Shown: positions 1-23,938, numbered from the stretch's first letter. The stretch is 64,000 nucleotides of DNA from Arcuatula senhousia (GCA_963971305.1 OZ020304.1:76756355-76820354); one strand, 5' to 3'. A program made the numbers and translations. Notes: generated by a model from the sequence alone, not told the origin.

Positions 1-2530
1 TACACCTACCTTGCATGAGGAACAGAGCTATCAACACACTAGGAGCCAGACATGTCCCTACACCTACCTTGCATGAGAAACAGAGCTATCAACACACTAG
101 GAGCCAGACATGTCCCTACACCTACCTTGCATGAGGAAAAGAGCTATCAACACACTAGGAGCCAGACATGTTACACCAACCTTGCATGAGAAACAGAGCT
201 ATCAACACACTAGGAGCCAGACATGTCCCTACACATACCTTGCATGAGAAACAGTGCTATTAACACACTAGGAGCCAAACATGTCACACCTTCCTTGCAT
301 GAGAAACAGTGCTATCAACACACTAGGAGCCAGACATGTCCCTACACCTACCTTGCATGAGAAACAGAGCTATCAACACACTAGGAGCCAGACATGTCCC
401 TACACCTACCTTGCATGAGGAAAAGAGCTATCAACACACTAGGAGCCAGACATGTTACACCTACCTTGCATGAGGAACAGAGCTATCAACACACTAGGAG
501 CCAGACATGTTACACCTACCTTGCATGAGAAACAGTGCTATCAACACACTAGGAGCCAGACATGTCCCTACACCTACCTTGCATGAGAAACAGTGCTATC
601 AACACACTAGGAGCCAGACATGTCCCTACACCTACCTTGTATGAGAAACAGTGCTATCAACATACTAGGAGCCAGACATGTTACACCTACCTTGCATGAG
701 AAACAGTGCTATCAACACACTAGGAGCCAGACATGTTACACCTACCTTGCATGAGAAACAGTGCTATCAACACACTAGGAGCCAGACATGTTACACCTAC
801 CTTGCATGAGAAACAGTGCTATCAACACACTAGGGGCCAGACATGTCATACCTACCTTGCATGAGCAACAGAGCTATCAACACACTGGGAGCCAGACATG
901 TTACACCTACCTTGCATGAGAAACAGTGCTATCAACACACTAGGAGCCAGACATGTCCCTACACCTACCTTGCATGAGAAACAGTGCTATCAACACACTA
1001 GGAGCCAGACATGTTACACCTACCTTGCATGAGAAACAGTGCTATCAACACACTAGGAGCCAGACATGTCCCTACACCTACCTTGCATGAGGAACAGTGC
1101 TATCAACACACTAGGAGCCAGACATGTCCCTACACCTACCTTGCATGAGGAACAGAGCTATCAACACACTAGGAGCCAGACATGTACCTACACCTACCTT
1201 GCATGAGAAACAGTGCTATCAACACACTAGGGGCCAGACATGTCCCTACACCTACCTTGCATGAGAAACAGTGCTATCAACACACTAGGGGCCAGACATG
1301 TCCCTACACCTACCTTGCATGTGGAACAGTGCTATCAACACACTAAGAGCCAGACATGTTACACCTACCTTGCATGAGAAACAGTGCTATCAACACACTA
1401 GGAGCCAGACATGTCCCTACACCTACCTTGCATGAGAAACAGTGCTATCAACACACTAGGAGCCAGACATGTTACACCTACCTTGCATGAGAAACAGTGC
1501 TATCAACACACTAGGAGCCAGACATGTTACACCTACCTTGCATGAGAAACAGTGCTATCAACACACTAGGAGCCAGACATGTTCCTACACCTACCTTGCA
1601 TGAGAAACAGTGCTATCAACACTCTAGGAGCCAGACATGTTACACCTTCCTTGCATGAGAAACAGTGCTATCAACACACTAGGAGCCAGACATGTCCCTA
1701 CACCTACCTTGCATGAGGAACAGAGCTATCAACAAACTAGGAGCCAGACATGTTACACCTACCTTGCATGAGGAACAGTGCTATCAACACACTAGGAGCC
1801 AGACATGTTACACCTACCTTGCATGGAAACAGAGCTGTCAACATACTAGGAGCCAGACATGTTACACCTACCTTGCATGAGAAACAGTGCTATCAACACA
1901 CTAGGAGCCAGACATGTCCCTACACCTACCTTGCATGAGAAACAGTGCTATCAACACACTAGGAGCCAGACATGTCCCTACACCTACCTTGCATGAGAAA
2001 CAGTGCTATCAACACACTAGGAGCCAGACATGTTACACCTACCTTGCATGAGAAACAGTGCTATCAACACACTAGGGGCCAGACATGTCATACCTACCTT
2101 GCATGAGGAACAGAGCTATCAACACACTGGGAGCCAGACATGTTACACCTACCTTGCATGAGAAACAGTGCTATCAACACACTAGGAGCCAGACATGTCC
2201 CTACACCTACCTTGCATGTAGAACAGTGCTATCAACACACTAAGAGCCAGACATGTTACACCTACCTTGCATGAGGAACAGTGCTATCAACACACTAAGA
2301 GCCAGACATGTCCCTACACCTACCTTGCATGAGAAACAGTGCTATCAACACACTAGGAGCCAGACATGTTACACCTACCTTGCATGAGAAACAGTGCTGT
2401 CAACACACTAGGAGCCAGACATGTTACACCTACCTTGCATGAGAAACAGTGCTATCAACACACTAGGAGCCAGACATGTTCCTACACCTACCTTGCATGA
2501 GAAACAGAGCTATCAACACACTGGGAGCCA
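1..2530. repeat. Higher-order block A1 of the satellite (paired with 12076-14605)
   Basis: The order of unit variants here is repeated at an offset of about 12,075 bp. Shared marks include the cttgtatgag unit (near 637 and 12,711), the gcatgtgg unit (1317 and 13,394), the aacactctagg unit (1617 and 13,692) and the gcatggaaacag unit (1822 and 13,897). The blocks differ by scattered single bases, so this is a recent segmental duplication inside the array. Confidence 0.8.
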
Positions 2531-5399
2531 GACATGTCCCTACACCTACCTTGCATGAGAAACAGTGCTATCAACACACTAGGAGCCAGACATGTTACAC
2601 CTACCTTGCATGAGAAACAGTGCTATCAACACACTAGGAGCCAGACATGTCCCTACACCTACCTTGCATGAGGAACAGAGCTATCAACACACTAGGAGCC
2701 AGACATGTTACACCTACCTTGCATGAGGAACAGTGCTATCAACACACTAGGAGCCAGACATGTTACACCTACCTTGCATGAGGAACAGAGCTATCAACAC
2801 ACTAGGAGCCAGACATGTTACACCTACCTTGCATGAGAAACAGTGCTATCAACACACTAGGAGCCAGACATGTCCCTACACCTACCTTGCATGAGAAACA
2901 GTGCTATCAACACACTAGGAGCCAGACATGTCCCTACACCTACCTTGTATGAGAAACAGTGCTATCAACATACTAGGAGCCAGACATGTTACACCTACCT
3001 TGCATGAGAAACAGTGCTATCAACACACTAGGAGCCAGACATGTTACACCTACCTTGCATGAGAAACAGTGCTATCAACACACTAGGAGCCAGACATGTT
3101 ACACCTACCTTGCATGAGAAACAGTGCTATCAACACACTAGGGGCCAGACATGTCCCTACACCTACCTTGCATGAGCAACAGAGCTATCAACACACTGGG
3201 AGCCAGACATGTTACACCTACCTTGCATGAGAAACAGTGCTATCAACACACTAGGAGCCAGACATGTCCCTACACCTACCTTGCATGAGAAACAGTGCTA
3301 TCAACACACTAGGAGCCAGACATGTTACACCTACCTTGCATGAGAAACAGTGCTATCAACACACTAGGAGCCAGACATGTTACACCTACCTTGCATGAGA
3401 AACAGTGCTATCAACACACTAGGAGCCAGACATGTCCCTACACCTACCTTGCATGAGAAACAGTGCTATCAACACACTAGGAGCCAGACATGTTACACCT
3501 ACCTTGCATGAGAAACAGTGCTATCAACACACTAGGAGCCAGACATGTCCCTACACCTACCTTGCATGAGGAACAGAGCTATCAACACACTAGGAGCCAG
3601 ACATGTTACACCTACCTTGCATGAGGAACAGTGCTATCAACACACTAGGAGCCAGACATGTTACACCTACCTTGCATGAGGAACAGAGCTATCAACACAC
3701 TAGGAGCCAGACATGTTACACCTACCTTGCATGAGAAACAGTGCTATCAACACACTAGGAGCCAGACATGTCCCTACACCTACCTTGCATGAGAAACAGT
3801 GCTATCAACACACTAGGAGCCAGACATGTCCCTATACCTACCTTGTATGAGAAACAGTGCTATCAACATACTAGGAGCCAGACATGTTACACCTACCTTG
3901 CATGAGAAACAGTGCTATCAACACACTAGGAGCCAGACATGTTACACCTACCTTGCATGAGAAACAGTGCTATCAACACACTAGGAGCCAGACATGTTAC
4001 ACCTACCTTGCATGAGAAACAGTGCTATCAACACACTAGGGGCCAGACATGTCATACCTACCTTGCATGAGCAACAGAGCTATCAACACACTGGGAGCCA
4101 GACATGTTACACCTACCTTGCATGAGAAACAGTGCTATCAACACACTAGGAGCCAGACATGTCCCTACACCTACCTTGCATGAGAAACAGTGCTATCAAC
4201 ACACTAGGAGCCAGACATGTTACACCTACCTTGCATGAGAAACAGTGCTATCAACACACTAGGAGCCAGACATGTCCCTACACCTACCTTGCATGAGGAA
4301 CAGTGCTATCAACACACTAGGAGCCAGACATGTCCCTACACCTACCTTGCATGAGGAACAGAGCTATCAACACACTAGGAGCCAGACATGTCCCTACACC
4401 TACCTTGCATGAGAAACAGTGCTATCAACACACTAGGGGCCAGATATGTCCCTACACCTACCTTGCATGAGAAACAGTGCTATCAACACACTAGGGGCCA
4501 GACATGTCCCTACACCTACCTTGCATGTGGAACAGTGCTATCAACACACTAAGAGCCAGACATGTTACACCTACCTTGCATGAGAAACAGTGCTATCAAC
4601 ACACTAGGAGCCAGACATGTCCCTACACCTACCTTGCATGAGAAACAGTGCTATCAACACACTAGGAGCCAGACATGTTACACCTACCTTGCATGAGAAA
4701 CAGTGCTATCAACACACTAGGAGCCAGACATGTTACACCTACCTTGCATGAGAAACAGTGCTATCAACACACTAGGAGCCAGACATGTTCCTACACCTAC
4801 CTTGCATGAGAAACAGTGCTATCAACACTCTAGGAGCCAGACATGTTACACCTTCCTTGCATGAGAAACAGTGCTATCAACACACTAGGAGCCAGACATG
4901 TCCCTACACCTACCTTGCATGAGGAACAGAGCTATCAACACACTAGGAGCCAGACATGTTACACCTACCTTGCATGAGGAACAGTGCTATCAACACACTA
5001 GGAGCCAGACATGTTACACCTACCTTGCATGAGGAACAGAGCTGTCAACATACTAGGAGCCAGACATGTTACACCTACCTTGCATGAGAAACAGTGCTAT
5101 CAACACACTAGGAGCCAGACATGTCCCTACACCTACCTTGCATGAGAAACAGTGCTATCAACACACTAGGAGCCAGACATGTCCCTACACCTACCTTGCA
5201 TGAGAAACAGTGCTATCAACACACTAGGAGCCAGACATGTTACACCTACCTTGCATGAGAAACAGTGCTATCAACACACTAGGGGCCAGACATGTCATAC
5301 CTACCTTGCATGAGGAACAGAGCTATCAACACACTGGGAGCCAGACATGTTACACCTACCTTGCATAAGAAACAGTGCTATCAACACACTAGGAGCCAG

Positions 5400-7640
5400 A
5401 CATGTCCCTAGCTTGCATGAGGAACAGTGCTATCAACACACTAGGAGCCAGACATGTCCCTACCTTGCATGAGGAACAGAGCTATCAACACCCTAGGAGC
5501 CAGACATGTCCCTACCTTGCATGAGGAACAGTGCTATCAACACACTAGGAGCCAGACATGTCCCTACCTTGCATGAGGAACAGTGCTATCAACACACTAG
5601 GAGCCAGACATGTCCCTACCCCTACCTTGCATGAGGAACAGTGCTATCAACACACTGGGAGCCAGACATGTCCCTACACCTACCTTGCATGAGAAACAGT
5701 GCTATCAACACACTAGGAGCCAGACATGTCCCTACACCTACCTTGCATGAGGAACAGTGCTATCAACACACTAGGAGCCAGACATGTCCCTACACCTACC
5801 TTGCATGAGGAACAGAGCTATCAACACACTAGGAGCCAGACATGTCCCTACACCTACCTTGCATGAGAAACAGAGCTATCAACACACTGGGAGCCAGACA
5901 TGTCCCTACACCTACCTTGCATGAGGAACAGAGCTATCAACACACTAGGAGCCAGATATGTCCCTACCTTGCATGAGAAACAGTGCTATCAACACACTAG
6001 GAGCCAGACATGTCCCTACACCTACATTGCATGAGAAACAGTGCTATCAACACACTAGGAGCCAGACATGTCCCTACACCTACCTTGCATTAGGAACAGT
6101 GCTATCAACACACTGGGAGCCAGACATGTCCCTACACCTACCTTGCATGAGAAACAGTGCTATCAACACACTAGGAGCCAGACATGTCCCTACACCTACC
6201 TTGCATGAGAAACAGTGCTATCAACACACTAGGATCCAGACATGTCCCTACACCGACCTTGCATGAGAAACAGAGCTATCAACACACTAGGAGCCAGACA
6301 TGTTACACCTACCTTGCATGAGGAACAGAGCTATCAACACACTAGGAGCCAGACATGTCCCTACACCTACCTTGCATGAGAAGCAGTGCTATCAACACAC
6401 TAGGAGCCAGACATGTCCCTACACCTACCTTGCATGAGAAACAGTGCTATCAACACACTAGGAGCCAGACATGTCCCTACACATACCTTGCATGAGGAAC
6501 AGTGCTATCAACACACTATGAGCCAGACATGTCCCTACACCTACCTTGCATGAGGAACAGAGCTATCAACACACTAGGAGCCAGACATGTCCCTACACCT
6601 ACCTTGCATGAGAAACAGAGCTATCAACACACTAGGAGCCAGACATGTCCCTACACCTACCTTGCATGAGGAAAAGAGCTATCAACACACTAGGAGCCAG
6701 ACATGTTACACCAACCTTGCATGAGAAACAGAGCTATCAACACACTAGGAGCCAGACATGTCCCTACACCTACCTTGCATGAGAAACAGTGCTATCAACA
6801 CACTAGGAGCCAAACATGTCACACCTTCCTTGCATGAGAAACAGTGCTATCAACACACTAGGAGCCTGACATGTCAAACCTTCCTTGCATGAGAAACAGT
6901 GCTATCAACACACTAGGAGTCAGACATGTCCCTACACCTACCTTGCATGAGAAACAGTGCTATCAACACACTAGGAGCCAGACATGTCCCTACACCTACC
7001 TTGCATGAGAAACAGAGCTATCAACATACTAGGAGCCAGACATGTCCCTACACCTACCTTGCATGAGAAACAGTGCTATCAACACACTAGGAGCCAGACA
7101 TGTCCCTACACCTACCTTGCATGAGAAACAGTGCTATCAACACACTAGGAGCCAGACATGTCCCTACACCTACCTTGCATGAGAAACAGAGCTATCAACA
7201 CACTAGGAGCCAGACATGTTACACCTACCTTGCATGAGAAACAGTGCTATCAACACACTAGGAGCCAGACATGTTACACCTACCTTGCATGAAAAACAGT
7301 GCTATCAACACACTAGGAGCCAGACATGTCCATACACCGACCTTGCATGAGGAACAGAGCTATCAACACACTAGGAGCCAGACATGTTACACCTACCTTG
7401 CATGAGGAACAGTGCTATCAACACACTAGGAGCCAGACATGTTACACCTACCTTGCATGAGGAACAGAGCTATCAACACACTAGGAGCCAGACATGTTAC
7501 ACCTACCTTGCATGAGAAACAGTGCTATCAACACACTAGGAGCCAGACATGTCCCTACACCTACCTTGCATGAGAAACAGTGCTATCAACACACTAGGAG
7601 CCAGACATGTCCCTACATTTACCTTGCATGAGAAACAGTG
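5400..7640. repeat. Higher-order block B1 (paired with 9690-11930)
   Basis: This block recurs at an offset of 4288 bp. Diagnostic rare units occur in both copies: aggatccagac (6231 and 10,519), aggagcctgac (near 6861 and 11,149) and the gcattaggaac unit (near 6088 and 10,376). The neighbouring stretch from about 2900 to 5400 matches about 7240 to 9690 at an offset of 4343 bp. The 55-bp difference equals one unit gained or lost. Confidence 0.75.
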
Positions 7641-10600
7641 CTATCAACACACTAGGAGCCAGACATGTTACACCTACCTTGCATGAGAAACAGTGCTATC
7701 AACACACTAGGAGCCAGACATGTTACACCTACCTTGCATGAGAAACAGTGCTATCAACACACTAGGAGCCAGACATGTCCCTACACCTACCTTGCATGAG
7801 AAACAGTGCTATCAACACACTAGGAGCCAGACATGTTACACCTACCTTGCATGAGAAACAGTGCTATCAACACACTAGGAGCCAGACATGTCCCTACACC
7901 TACCTTGCATGAGGAACAGAGCTATCAACACACTAGGAGCCAGACATGTTACACCTACCTTGCATGAGGAACAGTGCTATCAACACACTAGGAGCCAGAC
8001 ATGTTACACCTACCTTGCATGAGGAACAGAGCTATCAACACACTAGGAGCCAGACATGTTACACCTACCTTGCATGAGAAACAGTGCTATCAACACACTA
8101 GGAGCCAGACATGTCCCTACACCTACCTTGCATGAGAAACAGTGCTATCAACACACTAGGAGCCAGACATGTCCCTACACCTACCTTGTATGAGAAACAG
8201 TGCTATCAACATACTAGGAGCCAGACATGTTACACCTACCTTGCATGAGAAACAGTGCTATCAACACACTAGGAGCCAGACATGTTACACCTACCTTGCA
8301 TGAGAAACAGTGCTATCAACACACTAGGAGCCAGACATGTTACACCTACCTTGCATGAGAAACAGTGCTATCAACACACTAGGGGCCAGACATGTCATAC
8401 CTACCTTGCATGAGCAACAGAGCTATCAACACACTGGGAGCCAGACATGTTACACCTACCTTGCATAAGAAACAGTGCTATCAACACACTAGGAGCCAGA
8501 CATGTCCCTACACCTACCTTGCATGAGAAACAGTCCTATCAACACACTAGGAGCCAGACATGTTACACCTACCTTGCATGAGAAACAGTGCTATCAACAC
8601 ACTAGGAGCCAGACATGTCCTTACACCTACCTTGCATGAGGAACAGTGCTATCAACACACTAGGAGCCAGACATGTCCCTACACCTACCTTGCATGAGGA
8701 ACAGAGCTATCAACACACTAGGAGCCAGACATGTCCCTACACCTACCTTGCATGAGAAACAGTGCTATCAACACACTAGGGGCCAGACATGTCCCTACAC
8801 CTACCTTGCATGAGAAAAAGTGCTATCAACACACTAGGGGCCAGACATGTCCCTACACCTACCTTGCATGTGGAACAGTGCTATCAACACACTAAAAGCC
8901 AGACATGTTACACCTACCTTGCATGAGAAACAGTGCTATCAACACACTTGGAGCCAGACATGTCCCTACACCTACCTTGCATGAGAAACAGTGCTATCAA
9001 CACACTAGGAGCCAGACATGTTACACCTACCTTGCATGAGAAACAGTGCTATCAACACACTAGGAGCCAGACATGTTACACCTACCTTGCATGAGAAACA
9101 GTGCTATCAACACACTAGGAGCCAGACATGTTCCTACACCTACCTTGCATGAGAAACAGTGCTATCAACACTCTAGGAGCCAGACATGTTACACCTTCCT
9201 TGCATGAGAAACAGTGCTATCAACACACTAGGAGCCAGACATGTCCCTACACCTACCTTGCATGAGGAACAGAGCTATCAACACACTAGGAGCCAGACAT
9301 GTTACACCTACCTTGCATGAGGAACAGTGCTATCAACACACTAGGAGCCAGACATGTTACACCTACCTTGCATGAGAAACAGTGCTATCAACACACTAGG
9401 AGCCAGACATGTCCCTACACCTACCTTGCATGAGAAACAGTGCTATCAACACACTAGGAGCCAGACATGTCCCTACACCTACCTTGCATGAGAAACAGTG
9501 CTATCAACACACTAGGAGCCAGACATGTTACACCTACCTTGCATGAGAAACAGTGCTATCAACACACTAGGGGCCAGACATGTCATACCTACCTTGCATG
9601 AGGAACAGAGCTATCAACACACTGGGAGCCAGACATGTTACACCTACCTTGCATAAGAAACAGTGCTATCAACACACTAGGAGCCAGACATGTCCCTACC
9701 TTGCATGAGGAACAGTGCTATCAACACACTAGGAGCCAGACATGTCCCTACCTTGCATGAGGAACAGAGCTATCAACACCCTAGGAGCCAGACATGTCCC
9801 TACCTTGCATGAGGAACAGTGCTATCAACACACTAGGAGCCAGACATGTCCCTACCTTGCATGGGGAACAGTGCTATCAACACACTAGGAGCCAGACATG
9901 TCCCTACCCCTACCTTGCATGAGGAACAGTGCTATCAACACACTGGGAGCCAGACATGTCCCTACACCTACCTTGCATGAGAAACAGTGCTATCAACACA
10001 CTAGGAGCCAGACATGTCCCTACACCTACCTTGCATGAGGAACAGTGCTATCAACACACTAGGAGCCAGACATGTCCCTACACCTACCTTGCATGAGGAA
10101 CAGAGCTATCAACACACTAGGAGCCAGACATGTCCCTACACCTACCTTGCATGAGAAACAGAGCTATCAACACACTGGGAGCCAGACATGTCCCTACACC
10201 TACCTTGCATGAGGAACAGAGCTATCAACACACTAGGAGCCAGACATGTCCCTACCTTGCATGAGAAACAGTGCTATCAACACACTAGGAGCCAGACATG
10301 TCCCTACACCTACATTGCATGAGAAACAGTGCTATCAACACACTAGGAGCCAGACATGTCCCTACACCTACCTTGCATTAGGAACAGTGCTATCAACACA
10401 CTGGGAGCCAGACATGTCCCTACACCTACCTTGCATGAGAAACAGTGCTATCAACACACTAGGAGCCAGACATGTCCCTACACCTACCTTGCATGAGAAA
10501 CAGTGCTATCAACACACTAGGATCCAGACATGTCCCTACACCGACCTTGCATGAGAAACAGAGCTATCAACACACTAGGAGCCAGACATGTTACACCTAC

Positions 10601-13600
10601 CTTGCATGAGGAACAGAGCTATCAACACACTAGGAGCCAGACATGTCCCTACACCTACCTTGCATGAGAAGCAGTGCTATCAACACACTAGGAGCCAGAC
10701 ATGTCCCTACACCTACCTTGCATGAGAAACAGTGCTATCAACACACTAGGAGCCAGACATGTCCCTACACATACCTTGCATGAGGAACAGTGCTATCAAC
10801 ACACTAGGAGCCAGACATGTCCCTACACCTACCTTGCATGAGGAACAGAGCTATCAACACACTAGGAGCCAGACATGTCCCTACACCTACCTTGCATGAG
10901 AAACAGAGCTATCAACACACTAGGAGCCAGACATGTCCCTACACCTACCTTGCATGAGGAAAAGAGCTATCAACACACTAGGAGCCAGACATGTTACACC
11001 AACCTTGCATGAGAAACAGAGCTATCAACACACTAGGAGCCAGACATGTCCCTACACCTACCTTGCATGAGAAACAGTGCTATCAACACACTAGGAGCCA
11101 AACATGTCACACCTTCCTTGCATGAGAAACAGTGCTATCAACACACTAGGAGCCTGACATGTCACACCTTCCTTGCATGAGAAACAGTGCTATCAACACA
11201 CTAGGAGTCAGACATGTCCCTACACCTACCTTGCATGAGAAACAGTGCTATCAACACACTAGGAGCCAGACATGTCCCTACACCTACCTTGCATGAGAAA
11301 CAGTGCTATCAACATACTAGGAGCCAGACATGTCCCTACACCTACCTTGCATGAGAAACAGTGCTATCAACACACTAGGAGCCAGACATGTCCCTACACC
11401 TACCTTGCATGAGAAACAGTGCTATCAACACACTAGGAGCCAGACATGTCCCTACACCTACCTTGCATGAGAAACAGAGCTATCAACACACTAGGAGCCA
11501 GACATGTTACACCTACCTTGCATGAGAAACAGTGCTATCAACACACTAGGAGCCAGACATGTTACACCTACCTTGCACGAAAAACAGTGCTATCAATACA
11601 CTAGGAGCCAGACATGTCCATACACCTACCTTGCATGAGGAACAGAGCTATCAACACACTAGGAGCCAGACATGTTACACCTACCTTGCATGAGGAACAG
11701 TGCTATCAACACACTAGGAGCCAGACATGTTACACCTACCTTGCATGAGGAACATAGCTATCAACACACTAGGAGCCAGACATGTTACACCTACCTTGCA
11801 TGAGAAACAGTGCTATCAACACACTAGGAGCCAGACATGTCCCTACACCTACCTTGCATGAGAAACAGTGCTATCAACACACTAGGAGCCAGACATGTCC
11901 CTACACCTACCTTGCATGAGAAGCAGTGCTATCAACACACTAGGAGCCAGACATGTCCCTACACCTACCTTGCATGAGAAACAGTGCTATCAACACACTA
12001 GGAGCCAGACATGTCCCTACACATACCTTGCATGAGGAACAGTGCTATCAACACACTAGGAGCCAGACATGTCCCTACACCTACCTTGCATGAGGAACAG
12101 AGCTATCAACACACTAGGAGCCAGACATGTCCCTACACCTACCTTGCATGAGAAACAGAGCTATCAACACACTAGGAGCCAGACATGTCCCTACACCTAC
12201 CTTGCATGAGGAAAAGAGCTATCAACACACTAGGAGCCAGACATGTTACACCAACCTTGCATGAGAAACAGAGCTATCAACACACTAGGAGCCAGACATG
12301 TCCCTACACCTACCTTGCATGAGAAACAGTGCTATTAACACACTAGGAGCCAAACATGTCACACCTTCCTTGCATGAGAAACAGTGCTATCAACACACTA
12401 GGAGCCAGACATGTCCCTACACCTACCTTGCATGAGAAACAGAGCTATCAACACACTAGGAGCCAGACATGTCCCTACACCTACCTTGCATGAGGAAAAG
12501 AGCTATCAACACACTAGGAGCCAGACATGTTACACCTACCTTGCATGAGGAACAGAGCTATCAACACACTAGGAGCCAGACATGTTACACCTACCTTGCA
12601 TGAGAAACAGTGCTATCAACACACTAGGAGCCAGACATGTCCCTACACCTACCTTGCATGAGAAACAGTGCTATCAACACACTAGGAGCCAGACATGTCC
12701 CTACACCTACCTTGTATGAGAAACAGTGCTATCAACATACTAGGAGCCAGACATGTTACACCTACCTTGCATGAGAAACAGTGCTATCAACACACTAGGA
12801 GCCAGACATGTTACACCTACCTTGCATGAGAAACAGTGCTATCAACACACTAGGAGCCAGACATGTTACACCTACCTTGCATGAGAAACAGTGCTATCAA
12901 CACACTAGGGGCCAGACATGTCATACCTACCTTGCATGAGCAACAGAGCTATCAACACACTGGGAGCCAGACATGTTACACCTACCTTGCATGAGAAACA
13001 GTGCTATCAACACACTAGGAGCCAGACATGTCCCTACACCTACCTTGCATGAGAAACAGTGCTATCAACACACTAGGAGCCAGACATGTTACACCTACCT
13101 TGCATGAGAAACAGTGCTATCAACACACTAGGAGCCAGACATGTCCCTACACCTACCTTGCATGAGGAACAGTGCTATCAACACACTAGGAGCCAGACAT
13201 GTCCCTACACCTACCTTGCATGAGGAACAGAGCTATCAACACACTAGGAGCCAGACATGTCCCTACACCTACCTTGCATGAGAAACAGTGCTATCAACAC
13301 ACTAGGGGCCAGACATGTCCCTACACCTACCTTGCATGAGAAACAGTGCTATCAACACACTAGGGGCCAGACATGTCCCTACACCTACCTTGCATGTGGA
13401 ACAGTGCTATCAACACACTAAGAGCCAGACATGTTACACCTACCTTGCATGAGAAACAGTGCTATCAACACACTAGGAGCCAGACATGTCCCTACACCTA
13501 CCTTGCATGAGAAACAGTGCTATCAACACACTAGGAGCCAGACATGTTACACCTACCTTGCATGAGAAACAGTGCTATCAACACACTAGGAGCCAGACAT

Positions 13601-16096
13601 GTTACACCTACCTTGCATGAGAAACAGTGCTATCAACACACTAGGAGCCAGACATGTTCCTACACCTACCTTGCATGAGAAACAGTGCTATCAACACTCT
13701 AGGAGCCAGACATGTTACACCTTCCTTGCATGAGAAACAGTGCTATCAACACACTAGGAGCCAGACATGTCCCTACACCTACCTTGCATGAGGAACAGAG
13801 CTATCAACACACTAGGAGCCAGACATGTTACACCTACCTTGCATGAGGAACAGTGCTATCAACACACTAGGAGCCAGACATGTTACACCTACCTTGCATG
13901 GAAACAGAGCTGTCAACATACTAGGAGCCAGACATGTTACACCTACCTTGCATGAGAAACAGTGCTATCAACACACTAGGAGCCAGACATGTCCCTACAC
14001 CTACCTTGCATGAGAAACAGTGCTATCAACACACTAGGAGCCAGACATGTCCCTACACCTACCTTGCATGAGAAACAGTGCTATCAACACACTAGGAGCC
14101 AGACATGTTACACCTACCTTGCATGAGAAACAGTGCTATCAACACACTAGGGGCCAGACATGTCATACCTACCTTGCATGAGGAACAGAGCTATCAACAC
14201 ACTGGGAGCCAGACATGTTACACCTACCTTGCATGAGAAACAGTGCTATCAACACACTAGGAGCCAGACATGTCCCTACACCTACCTTGCATGTGGAACA
14301 GTGCTATCAACACACTAAGAGCCAGACATGTTACACCTACCTTGCATGAGGAACAGTGCTATCAACACACTAAGAGCCAGACATGTCCCTACACCTACCT
14401 TGCATGAGAAACAGTGCTATCAACACACTAGGAGCCAGACATGTTACACCTACCTTGCATGAGAAACAGTGCTATCAACACACTAGGAGCCAGACATGTT
14501 ACACCTACCTTGCATGAGAAACAGTGCTATCAACACACTAGGAGCCAGACATGTTCCTACACCTACCTTGCATGAGAAACAGAGCTATCAACACACTGGG
14601 AGCCAGACATGTCCCTACACCTACCTTGCATGAGGAACAGAGCTATCAACACACTAGGAGCCAGACATGTTCCTACACCTACCTTGCATGAGAAACAGAG
14701 CTATCAACACACTGGGAGCCAGACATGTCCCTACACCTACCTTGCATGAGGAACAGTGCTATCAACACACTAGGGGCCAGACATGTCCCTACACCTACCT
14801 TGCATGAGAAACAGAGCTATCAACACACTGGGATCCAGACATGTCCCTACACCTACCTTGCATGAGAAACAGTGCTATCAACACACTAGGGGCCAGACAT
14901 GTCCCTACACCTACCTTGCATGAGGAACAGTGCTATCAACACACTAGGAGCCAGACATGTTACACCTACCTTGCATGAGAAACAGTGCTATCAACACACT
15001 AGGAGCCAGACATGTCCTTACACCTACCTTGCATGAGAAACAGTGCTATCAACACACTAGGAGCCAGACATGTTCCTACACCTACCTTGCATGAGGAACA
15101 GAGCTATCAACACACTGGGAGCCAGACATGTCCCTACACCTACCTTGCATGAGGAACAGAGCTATCAACACACTAGGAGCCAGACATGTTCCTACACCTA
15201 CCTTGCATGAGAAACAGTGCTATCAACACACTAGGAGCCAGACATGTTCCTACACCTACCTTGCATGAGGAACAGTGGTATCGACACACTAGGAGCCAGA
15301 CATGTCCCTACACCTACCTTGCATGAGAAACAGTGCTATCAACACACTAGGAGCCAGACATGTCCCTACCTTGCATGAGGAACAGTGCTATCAACACACT
15401 GGGAGCCAGACATGTCCCTACACCTACCTTGCATGAGAAACAGTGCTATCAACACACTAGGAGCCAGACATGTCCCTACACCTACCTTGCATGAGGAACA
15501 GTGCTATCAACACACTAGGAGCCAGACATGTCCCTACCTTGCATGAGGAACAGTGCTATCAACACACTGGGAGCCAGACATGTCCCTACACCTACCTTGC
15601 ATGTGGAACAGTGCTATCAACACACTAGGAGCCAGACATGTCCCTACACCTACCTTGCATGAGGAACAGAGCTATCAACACACTGGGAGCCAGACATGTC
15701 CCTACACCTACCTTGCATGAGAAACAGTGCTATCAACACACTGGGAGCCAGACATGTCACACCTACCTTGCATGAGAAACAGTGCCATCAACACACTAGG
15801 AGCCAGACATGCCCCTACCTTGCATTAGAAACAGTGCTATCAACACACTAGGAGCCAGACATGTCCCTTAACCTACCTTGCATGAGGAACAGAGCTATCA
15901 ACACCCTAGGAGCCAGACATGTCCCTACCTTGCATGAGGAACAGTGCTATCAACACACTAGGAGCCAGACATGTCCCTACCTTGCATGAGGAACAGTGCT
16001 ATCAACACACTAGGAGCCAGACATGTCCCTACCCCTACCTTGCATGAGAAACAGTGCTATCAACACACTAGGAGCCAGACATGTCCCTACACCTAC

Positions 16097-23938
<7,842 letters not shown>

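Noticed and set aside
1692..14013. Plus-strand open frames of 62-102 codons in the satellite (for example 5958-6266 and 10246-10554, identical)
   Set aside because: They come from the 55/58-bp periodicity, repeat the same peptide in shifted frames, and run antisense to ABCC10.
16068..16096. C-terminal extension GRCRDMSGS of the ABCC10 exon frame
   Set aside because: It lies past a good GT donor at the position and phase expected from the family, and consists of the next satellite unit.
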